Of a DNA stretch of 25,111 nt, positions 7,347 to 14,750 are shown piece after piece. Source of the stretch: JBGZEX01 sp041846495 (GTDB lineage: Bacteria > Bacteroidota > Bacteroidia > Bacteroidales > Marinifilaceae); the NCBI GenBank assembly GCA_041846495.1, contig JBGZEX010000023.1, forward strand, positions 1-25,111, given 5' to 3'. Within the stretch, counting starts at the first letter, position 1. Every line of letters starts with the position of its first letter. The position numbers and the translations under genes were made by a program. The notes beneath the pieces are model-generated. The model was not told the origin of the DNA, made no database searches, and worked only from the letters and a program-made list of their open reading frames with translations.

Positions 7347-8567
7347 TCAATCGAATCTAATGGATTTTACAGGCTCTATCTTAGCAATCAACATAGTCGG
7401 CACCACCAACATCAGCACCGCAACTGCGAGAACCCCCGCATTAAGCAGAAAAACAGAGCCTATATCCACGCTTATCGGCACCCTGTCCATATAATAAGTT
7501 TCCGGATCCAAAGAAAAAGGCTTCCAAAAATATTGAATGCCGCCCAATACGAAAGCCGCCGTATTTCCCCACAACATTCCCCGACACACCAATCCCAAAG
7601 CAATATAGAGAAAAAGTTTTCTCAATTTCAAACTGCCGTATCCCAAAGCTTTCATAATTCCTATCATTACGGTTTTATCCAATATAAGAATCAATAATCC
7701 CGAAACCATATTGAATCCCGAAACGATAATAATCAAAATAATTATAATCACTACGTTCATATCCAACAACTCGAGCCAATCCAATATCATCGGAGCCGTT
7801 TGTCGCCATGTCCGTATTTGAAAACCTCCGATAAGCGGGTCCTCGGATAAAACATCGTATACCTTATCCGTCGAATCGTCTATTTCGTAAGATTCCCGCA
7901 ACAATATACCCAAACCTCCCGCATAAGAATCTCCCCATCCGTTTATTCCGGCAATATGCCTTATGTCGCACAAAACCGTCACCTCGTCGAAATCCTTGAA
8001 TCCCGAATCGTATATGCCCGCAACCTCGAATTTACGGGAACGGAGCGGAGTCTGAATAAAATCGGCGCGCACATAATCCCCTTCCGAAATTTTCAATTTA
8101 TTCGCCAACCGGCTCGACACGAGAATCTCATAAACGGCCCGTTTCCCTTTAAAATCCGGGACCCGTCCCGATTTTAAATGAGAAAGAAAAAAATGCGGAT
8201 TAAAAAGAGAATCCACCCCTTTGAATACGATTCCGCACACCGCATCCCCCTTCCTGAATACGGCCGGCTTCATAATATAACGGTATACCTCGGACACGGC
8301 ATCCACCTCTTTAAGTGCGGATACGAGTGCGGGACTGCATACGATAGCTTCGTTTCCGGAATCTCCCGACACCTTAATATCCGCCTCGAAACCCGCCAAC
8401 TTTTTCCCGACTTCTTTTTTAAACCCCGAAGTAATGAATATCGAGAGCAAAATAAAAGCAATGCCTACAGCCACAGAAGAAACGGCAATTTTCACTATGG
8501 GAGCGGACGTATTGGCCCCCCCCTTGTTTTTCAGTAAACGACATGCAATAAACAGCTCTAAATTCAC
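7347..8567 (-). CDS. ABC transporter permease, FtsX/LolC-LolE type
   Basis: This membrane protein has the plan of the LolC/LolE lipoprotein-releasing permeases: one N-terminal transmembrane helix (about residues 20-45), a large periplasmic domain, then three C-terminal helices (about 265-300, 315-345, 370-400). I start it at the GTG at 8567 (406 residues, VNLELFIACRLL). Homologues typically begin with this sequence. The upstream TTG at 8588 overlaps a perfect -7 element (TAAGTTTG). By family it would work with a LolD-type ATPase to move lipoproteins from the inner membrane toward the outer membrane. No ATPase gene is nearby, as is common in this phylum. It is the first gene of the envelope block, which contains two lipoprotein genes. 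Confidence 0.87.
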   Translation of the reverse strand: MNLELFIACRLLKNKGGANTSAPIVKIAVSSVAVGIAFILLSIFITSGFKKEVGKKLAGFEADIKVSGDSGNEAIVCSPALVSALKEVDAVSEVYRYIMKPAVFRKGDAVCGIVFKGVDSLFNPHFFLSHLKSGRVPDFKGKRAVYEILVSSRLANKLKISEGDYVRADFIQTPLRSRKFEVAGIYDSGFKDFDEVTVLCDIRHIAGINGWGDSYAGGLGILLRESYEIDDSTDKVYDVLSEDPLIGGFQIRTWRQTAPMILDWLELLDMNVVIIIILIIIVSGFNMVSGLLILILDKTVMIGIMKALGYGSLKLRKLFLYIALGLVCRGMLWGNTAAFVLGGIQYFWKPFSLDPETYYMDRVPISVDIGSVFLLNAGVLAVAVLMLVVPTMLIAKIEPVKSIRFD

Positions 8568-8585
8568 CCTATTATCGATTTCCCA

Positions 8586-8593
8586 CAAACTTA
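8586..8593 (-). promoter_or_regulatory. promoter -7 element (TAAGTTTG) of the envelope gene block
   Basis: The minus strand reads TAAGTTTG, an exact TAnnTTTG match about 19 bases before the GTG start at 8567. The upstream -33 region is weak, with TTCG at 8620-8617, 23 bases away. It would drive the permease, TonB-like and comF genes and perhaps those beyond. Confidence 0.45.
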
Positions 8594-8906
8594 AAGAAAA
8601 AATTTATTTTTTCGTCCGAATAAAAATTAAATCTCGTCGAGGGAGAATATTAAACTCCCAAGAATCCGACAGACACCGAATATTCCTTAAATATCGCCGA
8701 TATGCAATCGAACAAATCCGGATAAATTTTCGACTCAAAATACGATACGACCGGCGCCGGAGAATAAAAATCCGCAAACGAATCATGGGGGAATTTAGAA
8801 TAGTTATAAATTATAAGTTTATAACGTTAACCTTTTATAAAATAATATTTCGGTCGCAAAAAATGGGTAATATTGTTAAAAATAAAATTCACCAAAAAAT
8901 AGAGTT
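8594..8906. other. intergenic region between divergent transcription units
   Basis: This gap of about 310 bases separates the leftward permease block from the rightward aminotransferase gene. Short frames exist on both strands, but they are Arg/Ile/Lys-rich and match nothing I know. It holds a 10-base palindrome CCGGCGCCGG at 8751-8760 and the dyad at 8803-8825 listed separately. I find no convincing TAnnTTTG promoter for the aminotransferase. TAAGTTTA at 8814 and TAATATTG at 8868 are one-mismatch candidates without -33 partners. Confidence 0.5.
8803..8825. promoter_or_regulatory. 8-base dyad symmetry, candidate operator upstream of the aminotransferase
   Basis: GTTATAAA (8803-8810) and TTTATAAC (8818-8825) are perfect inverted repeats separated by the 7 bases TTATAAG. 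The site lies 82-104 bases before the ATG at 8907. Symmetry and position suit a dimeric repressor or activator site. The sequence is AT-rich, so chance is possible. Confidence 0.3.
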
Positions 8907-10214
8907 ATGAAGCACAATATCGTTGATAAGAGTGTGATAGATGAAATGCTTATGAAGAGTAATATCACAAAAATGGAAGATGCATCCATTAGAGATATTA
9001 CAAAAACCGCCAATTTAATCGAAAAACATACGGGAATTTCCTTTATTCGCATGGAGATGGGAGTCCCCGGCATAAAACCCCATCCCATCGGTACGGCAGC
9101 CGAGATTCGGGCTCTCGAATCCGGAGTAGCTCAATTTTATCCCATGTTGGAAGGATATTCCGGTTTATCCCTCGAAGCTTCCAAATTCATAAAAAATTTT
9201 ATGGATATCGACATCGAGCCGGGCAGTATCGTACCCACCGTAGGCGGAATGCAAGGTTCTTACGTAGCTTTTATGGCGACCACCGCTTGCCATACGGGAA
9301 GGGATACGGTTTTATTCATCGACCCGGGATTTCCCGTACAGAAAACGCAGTTGGAAGTTATGGGACGCCCCTACGAAACCTTCGACATTTACGAGTTCCG
9401 GGGAGAAAAACTCAGAGCGAAACTCGAAAGTTATTTACAAAAAGGCAATATTGCTTCTATCGTATACAGCAATCCCAACAATCCTGCCTGGATATGCCTT
9501 ACGGAAGAAGAATTGAAAATAATCGCCGAATTAGCGGATAAATACGACGTTATCGTCATCGAAGACCTGGCTTATTTTGCCATGGATTTCAGGAAAGACC
9601 TTTCCAAACCGGGCCTTCCTCCCTTCCAACCCACGATCGCAAAATATACGAAGAACTACATATTCATCATCTCCAGTTCCAAACTATTCAGTTATGCCGG
9701 CCAACGCTTAGGTCTCGTATGCATATCCGATGCCTTATTCCACCGGAAATACGAAGGATTGAAAAAACGTTTCAATGCCGACGAATTGGGATATACCATC
9801 GTATACAAAATCATATACACGCTTTCGTCCGGTACGGCCCATTCTCCTCAATATGCCCTTGCAGCCATTTTCAAGGCGGCAAACGAGGGTAAGATGAATA
9901 TCACGAAAGATGCAAGCGAATACAGGGACAGGGCCGCCGCCATGAAAAAGATTTTCTTGGATGCGGGCTTCAGTCTCGTTTACGACAAAGACGGGGAGGA
10001 AGCCATAGGAGACGGATTCTATTTTACCATAAGTTATCCCGGATTCAGCGGGGCGGAATTATGCAAAGAACTGATGTTTTACGGCATATCGTCCATTCCT
10101 TTGAAAACGACCGGCAGTCAATGCGAAGGCCTTCGAGTATGCGTATCTCAAATAGGCATGGAACTCATGCCCACTCTAAAAGAACGCGTCGAACGTTTCA
10201 AATCCGACCATTAA
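8907..10214 (+). CDS. class I/II aminotransferase (PLP-dependent)
   Basis: This 435-residue enzyme has the fold-type I aminotransferase motifs. YSNPNNPAWICL (187-198) contains the cofactor-contacting Asn and the cis-Pro region. IEDLAYFAMDF (218-228) holds Asp220, which would contact the pyridine nitrogen, and Tyr223. SSSKLFSYAGQRLGL (256-270) holds Lys259, the expected Schiff-base lysine, and Arg267. A C-terminal Arg in GLRVCVSQ would bind the substrate carboxylate. It should exchange amino groups between an amino acid and a 2-oxoacid in the cytoplasm. The substrate cannot be read from the sequence. It sits 161 bases upstream of a complete 2-oxoacid:ferredoxin oxidoreductase on the same strand, which suggests it supplies that enzyme's 2-oxoacid (inference). 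Confidence 0.9.
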   Translation: MKHNIVDKSVIDEMLMKSNITKMEDASIRDITKTANLIEKHTGISFIRMEMGVPGIKPHPIGTAAEIRALESGVAQFYPMLEGYSGLSLEASKFIKNFMDIDIEPGSIVPTVGGMQGSYVAFMATTACHTGRDTVLFIDPGFPVQKTQLEVMGRPYETFDIYEFRGEKLRAKLESYLQKGNIASIVYSNPNNPAWICLTEEELKIIAELADKYDVIVIEDLAYFAMDFRKDLSKPGLPPFQPTIAKYTKNYIFIISSSKLFSYAGQRLGLVCISDALFHRKYEGLKKRFNADELGYTIVYKIIYTLSSGTAHSPQYALAAIFKAANEGKMNITKDASEYRDRAAAMKKIFLDAGFSLVYDKDGEEAIGDGFYFTISYPGFSGAELCKELMFYGISSIPLKTTGSQCEGLRVCVSQIGMELMPTLKERVERFKSDH

Positions 10215-10244
10215 TCCTTAATTAAGAAGTAATTTAATTAATAC

Positions 10245-10313
10245 AATCCCGGTATAAAAAATCATTCCGTATTTTGGAGTATGGATTAAAATTTTTAATT
10301 TTATACCGGGATT
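10245..10313. repeat. perfect 15-base inverted repeat with structured spacer
   Basis: AATCCCGGTATAAAA (10245-10259) and TTTTATACCGGGATT (10299-10313) are exact reverse complements separated by 39 bases. The spacer can pair further: AATC/GATT (10260-10263 with 10284-10287), AT/AT and TCC/GGA (10266-10268 with 10276-10278). RNA from this stretch could therefore form one long interrupted hairpin. No T-run follows either arm, so it is not a standard intrinsic terminator. It lies 30 bases after the aminotransferase stop and 62 before korD. It could be a processing site, an attenuator-like leader or a small palindromic element. No second copy of the arms was noticed in the window. Confidence 0.6.
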
Positions 10314-10375
10314 CCGTTATATTCCATCTAAGGACTCTCAAAAACAAACAAATTTTTTTTAACAAATAAAAGGTT

Positions 10376-10603
10376 ATGGCAAAATTTAGAGGAGCGATCG
10401 TTGTCGACAACGAAAGATGCAAGGGATGCGGGCTTTGTGTTGCTGCATGTCCCACCAAAGTAATTGAGCTTAATGCCGAAGTAAACGGTAAAGGGTATCA
10501 TTATGCTTATATGAGCAAACCGGAATCATGTATCGGTTGCGCCAGCTGCGGCATGGTATGTCCCGACTCCGTCATCAGTGTGTATAAAGTTAGTGTAGAA
10601 TAA
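10376..10603 (+). CDS. korD: 2-oxoacid:ferredoxin oxidoreductase, delta (ferredoxin-like) subunit
   Basis: This 75-residue protein is a bacterial-type ferredoxin with two complete [4Fe-4S] motifs: CKGCGLCVAACP (Cys15, 18, 21, 25) and CIGCASCGMVCP (Cys52, 55, 58, 62). In 2-oxoacid:ferredoxin oxidoreductases this subunit relays electrons from the catalytic core to external ferredoxin. It is the first of four genes in D-A-B-C order, with korA 17 bases downstream. The upstream 160 bases hold the inverted repeat at 10245-10313 and no clear promoter. Whether the complex acts on 2-oxoglutarate (Kor) or branched-chain oxoacids (Vor) cannot be decided by sequence reading, so the symbol is provisional. 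Confidence 0.85.
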   Translation: MAKFRGAIVVDNERCKGCGLCVAACPTKVIELNAEVNGKGYHYAYMSKPESCIGCASCGMVCPDSVISVYKVSVE

Positions 10604-10620
10604 ATAAAAACCTACCGAAA

Positions 10621-11697
10621 ATGTCAGAAATAAGATTAATGAAAGGCAATGAGGTTATAGCGGAAGCTGCTATCCGTTGCGGGTGCGATGCCTATTTCGG
10701 ATACCCCATTACGCCGCAGTCGGAAGTTATGGAAACCCTTATGCTTAGAAAGCCCTGGGAAGAAACGGGAATGGTCGTATTACAGGCGGAAAGCGAACTT
10801 GCCGCCATCAATATGGTTTACGGCGGAGCCGCATGCGGAAAAAAAGTAATGACCTCATCTTCAAGTCCCGGTATCAGTTTGAAACAGGAAGGAATCACTT
10901 ATCTTGCAGGGGCCGAATTACCTTGTCTTGTAGTGGATGTCGTCAGAGGAGGGCCGGGACTCGGAACCATACAACCGGCACAAAGCGATTATTTTCAGGC
11001 CACCAAAGGAGGCGGACACGGAGATTATCATCTCTTGGTACTCGCTCCGAATTCCGTTCAGGAAATGAACGATTTCGTCGGTCTCGGATTCGAATTGGCT
11101 TTCAAATACCGCAATCCGGCCATGATTCTTTCCGACGGAGTAATCGGCCAAATGATGGAAAAAGTGGAATTATCGGAATACGTTCCGCGCTGGACCGATG
11201 CCGAAATCAAAAAACTCAACGGCTCTTGGGCTGCTACCGGTAAAGTAAAAGAAAGAGAACGCTATATCGCAACTTCTTTGGAATTGGATGCGGGCCGTCA
11301 GGAAAAATTCAATATCAAACTTCAGAAAAAATATCAGGCCATGAGGGATAACGAAGTCCGCTTCGAAAAAATCAATTGCGAAGATGCGGAATATCTTATG
11401 GTCGCCTACGGTTCCTGTTCGCGTATTTGTCAAAAAGCCATGGATTTGGCTCGAAAGGAAGGCATAAAAGTAGGTCTTCTCCGGCCCATCACTCTCTTCC
11501 CTTTCCCGACCAAACAAATAGCGGAAATGGCCGATCGGTTAAAAGGAATATTATCCGTTGAAATGAGTGCGGGACAAATGGTTGAAGATGTTCGCCTCGC
11601 CGTAAACGGAAAGACCAGAGTGGAACATTTCGGCCGTATGGGCGGAGTAATCCCCAATCCTAATGAAATTATTGACGCGCTTAAAAAGATAATGTAA
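10621..11697 (+). CDS. korA: 2-oxoacid:ferredoxin oxidoreductase, alpha subunit (KorA/VorB type)
   Basis: This 358-residue subunit carries the pyrimidine-binding side of the thiamine diphosphate site. Family blocks are FGYPITPQSEVMETL (26-40), LQAESELAAINMVYGGAA (54-71), SSSSPGISLKQEG (78-90), RGGPGLGTIQPAQSDYF (109-125) and a C-terminal domain with the GRMGGVIPNP block. The complex oxidatively decarboxylates a 2-oxoacid with CoA to acyl-CoA and CO2, reducing ferredoxin, in the cytoplasm of anaerobes. Its last base is the first base of the korB start region (TAATGG, stop and start overlapping), which points to translational coupling. Proteins of this type are often labelled VorB in Bacteroidales, but the substrate is not proven. 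Confidence 0.9.
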   Translation: MSEIRLMKGNEVIAEAAIRCGCDAYFGYPITPQSEVMETLMLRKPWEETGMVVLQAESELAAINMVYGGAACGKKVMTSSSSPGISLKQEGITYLAGAELPCLVVDVVRGGPGLGTIQPAQSDYFQATKGGGHGDYHLLVLAPNSVQEMNDFVGLGFELAFKYRNPAMILSDGVIGQMMEKVELSEYVPRWTDAEIKKLNGSWAATGKVKERERYIATSLELDAGRQEKFNIKLQKKYQAMRDNEVRFEKINCEDAEYLMVAYGSCSRICQKAMDLARKEGIKVGLLRPITLFPFPTKQIAEMADRLKGILSVEMSAGQMVEDVRLAVNGKTRVEHFGRMGGVIPNPNEIIDALKKIM

Positions 11698-12464
11698 TGG
11701 CTATTGATATTAAAGATATAATAAAAGAGGAAAATCTCGTCTTAAAGAAGAGCAGTCTCCTCACCGACAACATTATGCACTACTGTCCGGGATGTACTCA
11801 CGGCGTAATTCATAAAACGATTGCGGAAGTCATCGAAGAAATGGGAATACAAGAGGAAACGATAGGGGTATCTCCCGTAGGTTGCAGCGTTTTAGCCTAT
11901 AACTATATCGACATCGATTGGGCGGAAGCCGCACACGGACGCGCCCCCGCCGTGGCTACGGGTATCATCCGCACTTGTCCGGACAAATACGTATTTACCT
12001 ATCAGGGAGACGGTGACCTTGCTTCCATAGGTTGCGGAGAAATCATCCATGCCTGCAACAGAGGAGAAAACATCGTGGTCATATTCGTAAACAATGCCAT
12101 ATACGGTATGACGGGGGGACAAATGGCACCTACGACTCTATTGGGACAGGTTACGGCAACCACTCCTTACGGAAGAGATGCCAAACTCAACGGTTTCCCC
12201 ATGAAAATTACGGAATTGTTAGCTCAATTGGACGGAACTTGCTATGTTACCCGCCAAAGCGGAGAAAGCCCCGGCGCCATACGCAAACTCAAAAAAGCCA
12301 TCCGTAAAGCATTCGAAAATACCCGCCTTAAAAAAGGACTGTCATTCGTTGAAGTGGTGTCCACTTGTAATTCCGGATGGAAAATTCCACCGGTAAAAGC
12401 CAATGAATGGATGAAAGAAAATATGTTCAAAAAATATCCCCTTGGAGATATCAAGGACATTTAA
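11697..12464 (+). CDS. korB: 2-oxoacid:ferredoxin oxidoreductase, beta (TPP-binding) subunit
   Basis: This 255-residue subunit has the thiamine-diphosphate/Mg motif GDGDLASIGCGEI (104-116) completed by NNAIYGMTGGQ (132-142). The Cys residues expected to hold the proximal [4Fe-4S] cluster are in place: CPGC (Cys30, Cys33), VGCS (Cys63) and STCNSGW (Cys224). Length is normal for stand-alone KorB-type subunits. It starts inside the korA stop region and ends 20 bases before korC, so the four genes form one operon. Alternative names in the family are VorA and PorB. The catalytic type is certain and the preferred oxoacid is not. Confidence 0.92.
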   Translation: MAIDIKDIIKEENLVLKKSSLLTDNIMHYCPGCTHGVIHKTIAEVIEEMGIQEETIGVSPVGCSVLAYNYIDIDWAEAAHGRAPAVATGIIRTCPDKYVFTYQGDGDLASIGCGEIIHACNRGENIVVIFVNNAIYGMTGGQMAPTTLLGQVTATTPYGRDAKLNGFPMKITELLAQLDGTCYVTRQSGESPGAIRKLKKAIRKAFENTRLKKGLSFVEVVSTCNSGWKIPPVKANEWMKENMFKKYPLGDIKDI

Positions 12465-12484
12465 CAAACTAAAAAAATCGAACA

Positions 12485-13036
12485 ATGACAGAAGAATTAA
12501 TTATAGCAGGCTTTGGAGGACAAGGTGTTCTTTCTATGGGAAAAATCCTCGCTTATTCCGGTATCATGCAAGGACAGGAAGTTTCCTGGATGCCTTCCTA
12601 CGGCCCGGAAATGAGAGGAGGAACAGCCAATGTAACCGTTATTATCAGCGACGAAAGGATAAGTTCTCCCGTTTTAACCCAATTCGACTCGGTAATCGTA
12701 CTTAACCAACAATCCATGGATAAGTTCGAACAAGCCGTTAAACCGGGCGGAGTACTTATGTACGACCCTAACGGCATCACCCACGAACCCACCCGCAAAG
12801 ACATCAACATCTATAAAATAGAAGCGATGAAAATTGCGGCCGAAATGGGAAGTCCTATGGTATTCAACATGATCGTATTGGGAGGTTTCCTAAAAATACG
12901 CCCCATCATCGATTTGAAAAATATCGAAAAAGGGCTGGAAAAATCCCTGCCCGAACGCCACCACAAAACGATTCCATTGAATATCAGCGCCGTTGAAAAA
13001 GGAATGGAACGAGTGGAAACGATTCATACCGTTTAA
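12485..13036 (+). CDS. korC: 2-oxoacid:ferredoxin oxidoreductase, gamma subunit
   Basis: This 183-residue subunit contains the gamma-domain signatures IAGFGGQGVLSMGK (7-20), SWMPSYGPEMRGGTAN (36-51) and VVIDEN-like turns later in the chain. In this enzyme class the gamma domain contacts CoA and packs on the alpha/beta core. It is the last gene of the operon. A perfect 28-base palindromic terminator begins 17 bases after its stop codon. With korD, korA and korB it makes a complete heterotetramer set, so the enzyme should be functional. Confidence in the family is high. Confidence 0.9.
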   Translation: MTEELIIAGFGGQGVLSMGKILAYSGIMQGQEVSWMPSYGPEMRGGTANVTVIISDERISSPVLTQFDSVIVLNQQSMDKFEQAVKPGGVLMYDPNGITHEPTRKDINIYKIEAMKIAAEMGSPMVFNMIVLGGFLKIRPIIDLKNIEKGLEKSLPERHHKTIPLNISAVEKGMERVETIHTV

Positions 13037-13052
13037 TCTTTTATAAACAGAT

Positions 13053-13080
13053 AAAAAAACCGGCATATGCCGGTTTTTTT
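13053..13080. terminator. bidirectional intrinsic terminator between korC and pabC
   Basis: Seven A residues, the self-complementary core CCGGCATATGCCGG (13060-13073) and seven T residues make a perfect 28-base palindrome. Read in either direction it gives a GC-rich hairpin followed by a T-run. It can therefore end both the rightward kor transcript and the leftward pab transcript. Its last two bases overlap the pabC stop codon. Confidence 0.92.
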
Positions 13081-13681
13081 ATTCACCTTCCGCACGAAGG
13101 GCGGAGAGGGGAAAATGCAACCCGTCGTTCAATCCCATCATGGCATTGATAAGAATGAGTTCGTCATATTCTCCGAGTTCAGTCATACGCACTTCTGCCT
13201 CTTTTATATGTCCCGATTTCAACAAATACTGCCTTCGGGTGCCGTTCAAAAGAAAAGTTGTCGGAGTCACGAACTCCTTACCTTTCCGGAATACGATATT
13301 CGAAAAAGAAGTATCCGTAAGAAACCCGTCTTTCAAAAATATTACTTCCTCGAATCCGTTAAACTTCCGGCCTTCACATTCCAAAACCCGTCTATCCGCA
13401 TATTTGAAAGCATAATCCAAGGAACCGGCATCGACAAGGACAAAAGAAGAAATTTTCTTCGGCTTATAAGCCTCGAATTTTATTTCTCGAATAAGTCTAT
13501 CGTAAAGCAAACGGCACTTGGTAAGCCCCGTTTTCAAATAGCCCGGCATAATAACCGAAAGTTCCGGAATCTTAGGCGGCAAAAAACCGAAATGTTCCGC
13601 CGTTGTCCGCATCCGCTCGAGATGCCCCTCCATATTTTCCGGACGCCCGTTTTTAATACGTATCGTTTCTATAAATTCCAT
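13079..13681 (-). CDS. pabC: aminotransferase class IV, probable aminodeoxychorismate lyase
   Basis: This 200-residue protein is a compact class IV (fold-type IV) PLP enzyme. Lys93 in FKYADR is the likely Schiff-base lysine. GFLTDTSFSNIVF (119-131) is the family's cofactor-phosphate and Asn block, with Asp123 where Glu is more usual. LNGTRRQYLL (145-154) is the conserved GT-R turn. PabC converts 4-amino-4-deoxychorismate to p-aminobenzoate and pyruvate in folate synthesis. It is shorter than the roughly 270 residues of E. coli PabC, but short forms next to pabB are common in Bacteroidota. Class IV also includes branched-chain and D-amino acid aminotransferases; the pabB neighbour 16 bases upstream decides the call. 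Its stop codon overlaps the shared terminator. Confidence 0.8.
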   Translation of the reverse strand: MEFIETIRIKNGRPENMEGHLERMRTTAEHFGFLPPKIPELSVIMPGYLKTGLTKCRLLYDRLIREIKFEAYKPKKISSFVLVDAGSLDYAFKYADRRVLECEGRKFNGFEEVIFLKDGFLTDTSFSNIVFRKGKEFVTPTTFLLNGTRRQYLLKSGHIKEAEVRMTELGEYDELILINAMMGLNDGLHFPLSALRAEGE

Positions 13682-13697
13682 AAGTTCTCGACTTTAT

Positions 13698-14678
13698 CTA
13701 AAACGAAAGATATACTTTTTTTATAACTTCCTCATATTCGTCTTTAACATTGCTGTTAACCGTTATCCCTCCTCCGCTCCTGTAGAAATATCGTTTTCCC
13801 TCCACATCGATAAAACGGATAAAAACGGCGGAATCCAACATCCGTCCGTCAAAATATCCGAACACTCCGGTATAAAATCCCCGGGGACCGGCCTCGGCTT
13901 TTCTTATCAAATCCAAGGTCGCCCGTTTGGGAGCTCCGGATACGGAACCGGCAGGCAACAATTTCCGGATAATATCCCCCGTACGGCTTTCCCAGTTTTC
14001 GGGCAAATTTCCCTTTATCTCGGAACTCACTTCAAGAATCGGGCCTTCGGAAGTTTCGATTCGATCTATATAACGAAAACGTTCCACCCTTACATTTCCG
14101 GCCACCGTCGAAAGGTCGTTCCTTATAAGGTCGACTATCGTATAATGTTCGGCCCTCTCCTTATAATCGTTCAATATTTTCGCTTCCGCTCCGGGAATAC
14201 GGGCATCTATCGTACCCTTCATCGGGTTCGAAGAGATAATCCCTCCTTCGATTTTCACAAAACGTTCCGGGGAAAAACATATGAAAGCACCGGGATAATA
14301 AATCTTGTATAATGCTATGGAACGACGATAAATATCTTCAGGAGACAAATCGACGGATATGGGAGTCTTGACCGTAAGATTCGCCAAAAAAGAATCTCCC
14401 CTTTGCAATCCTTCCCGAATAACGGAAAACCTGCGACCGTATTCCGCCTCGGTTTCCGGATATTTTTCAAATCTGTACGAAAAAGGCATATCGACGGAAG
14501 TCGTCCCCTCGTGCGAATGATTGGAAAAACCCCGGATATCGAACAATACCTCCTTCTGTCCGAGGGGATCGGGTATGAAAAATCCTCGGGATATCTCAAA
14601 ATCCAATCCGAAGACGAAGGGAAGTCCGTGGCCTCCGGCCTCATTCATAGCTCGAATAATCTCATCTGCTTTTTCCAT
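13698..14678 (-). CDS. pabB: aminodeoxychorismate synthase component I
   Basis: This 326-residue chorismate-binding enzyme carries PMKGTIDAR (152-160). Lys154 occupies the position of the nucleophilic lysine of PabB, where anthranilate synthase TrpE has Ala, so this is the p-aminobenzoate enzyme. The other family blocks are LIRNDLSTVAGNV, LPAGSVSGAPKRATLDLI and RSGGGITVNSNVKDEYEEV. It aminates chorismate using ammonia from the glutaminase PabA. The protein is shorter than E. coli PabB (about 450 residues) because most of the N-terminal region is absent, which is normal for this phylum. It lies 16 bases before pabC on the same strand and is divergent from pabA. Confidence 0.92.
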   Translation of the reverse strand: MEKADEIIRAMNEAGGHGLPFVFGLDFEISRGFFIPDPLGQKEVLFDIRGFSNHSHEGTTSVDMPFSYRFEKYPETEAEYGRRFSVIREGLQRGDSFLANLTVKTPISVDLSPEDIYRRSIALYKIYYPGAFICFSPERFVKIEGGIISSNPMKGTIDARIPGAEAKILNDYKERAEHYTIVDLIRNDLSTVAGNVRVERFRYIDRIETSEGPILEVSSEIKGNLPENWESRTGDIIRKLLPAGSVSGAPKRATLDLIRKAEAGPRGFYTGVFGYFDGRMLDSAVFIRFIDVEGKRYFYRSGGGITVNSNVKDEYEEVIKKVYLSF

Positions 14679-14682
14679 ACTG

Positions 14683-14690
14683 CAAAAATA
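14683..14690 (-). promoter_or_regulatory. candidate -7 element (TATTTTTG) for pabB
   Basis: The minus strand reads TATTTTTG, an exact TAnnTTTG match ending only 5 bases before the pabB ATG at 14678. If used, the mRNA would be nearly leaderless. No -33 element is seen at the usual distance, so support is weak. Confidence 0.28.
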
Positions 14691-14700
14691 TCGGAAAAAC

Positions 14701-14732
14701 TTGGATTTCTCCGCATTTTAACCATACTTTTG
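14701..14732 (+). promoter_or_regulatory. promoter of pabA (TTG-N21-TACTTTTG)
   Basis: TTG at 14701-14703 and TACTTTTG at 14725-14732 are separated by 21 bases, matching both halves of the Bacteroidota housekeeping promoter. The start codon at 14751 lies 18 bases beyond, giving a short leader. It sits in the 72-base divergent gap between pabB and pabA. Confidence 0.7.
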
Positions 14733-14750
14733 TAAGTTCATACGATATTC

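Noticed and set aside
8434..8910. 158-residue open frame on the plus strand between the divergent units
   Set aside because: It overlaps the permease gene antisense, and the rest is Arg/Ile/Lys-rich translation of AT-rich spacer.
10270..10276. TATTTTG as the korD promoter -7 element
   Set aside because: One base short of TAnnTTTG, with no TTG or TTTG at 19-21 bases upstream.
10245..10313. Reading the inverted repeat as a Bacteroides-type invertible promoter
   Set aside because: The spacer is only 39 bases, holds no complete promoter in either direction, and no invertase gene is nearby. Kept only as a structural inverted repeat.
13067..13726. 219-residue open frame on the plus strand opposite pabC
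   Set aside because: It starts inside the shared terminator and runs antisense to a clear class IV aminotransferase, with no family features of its own.
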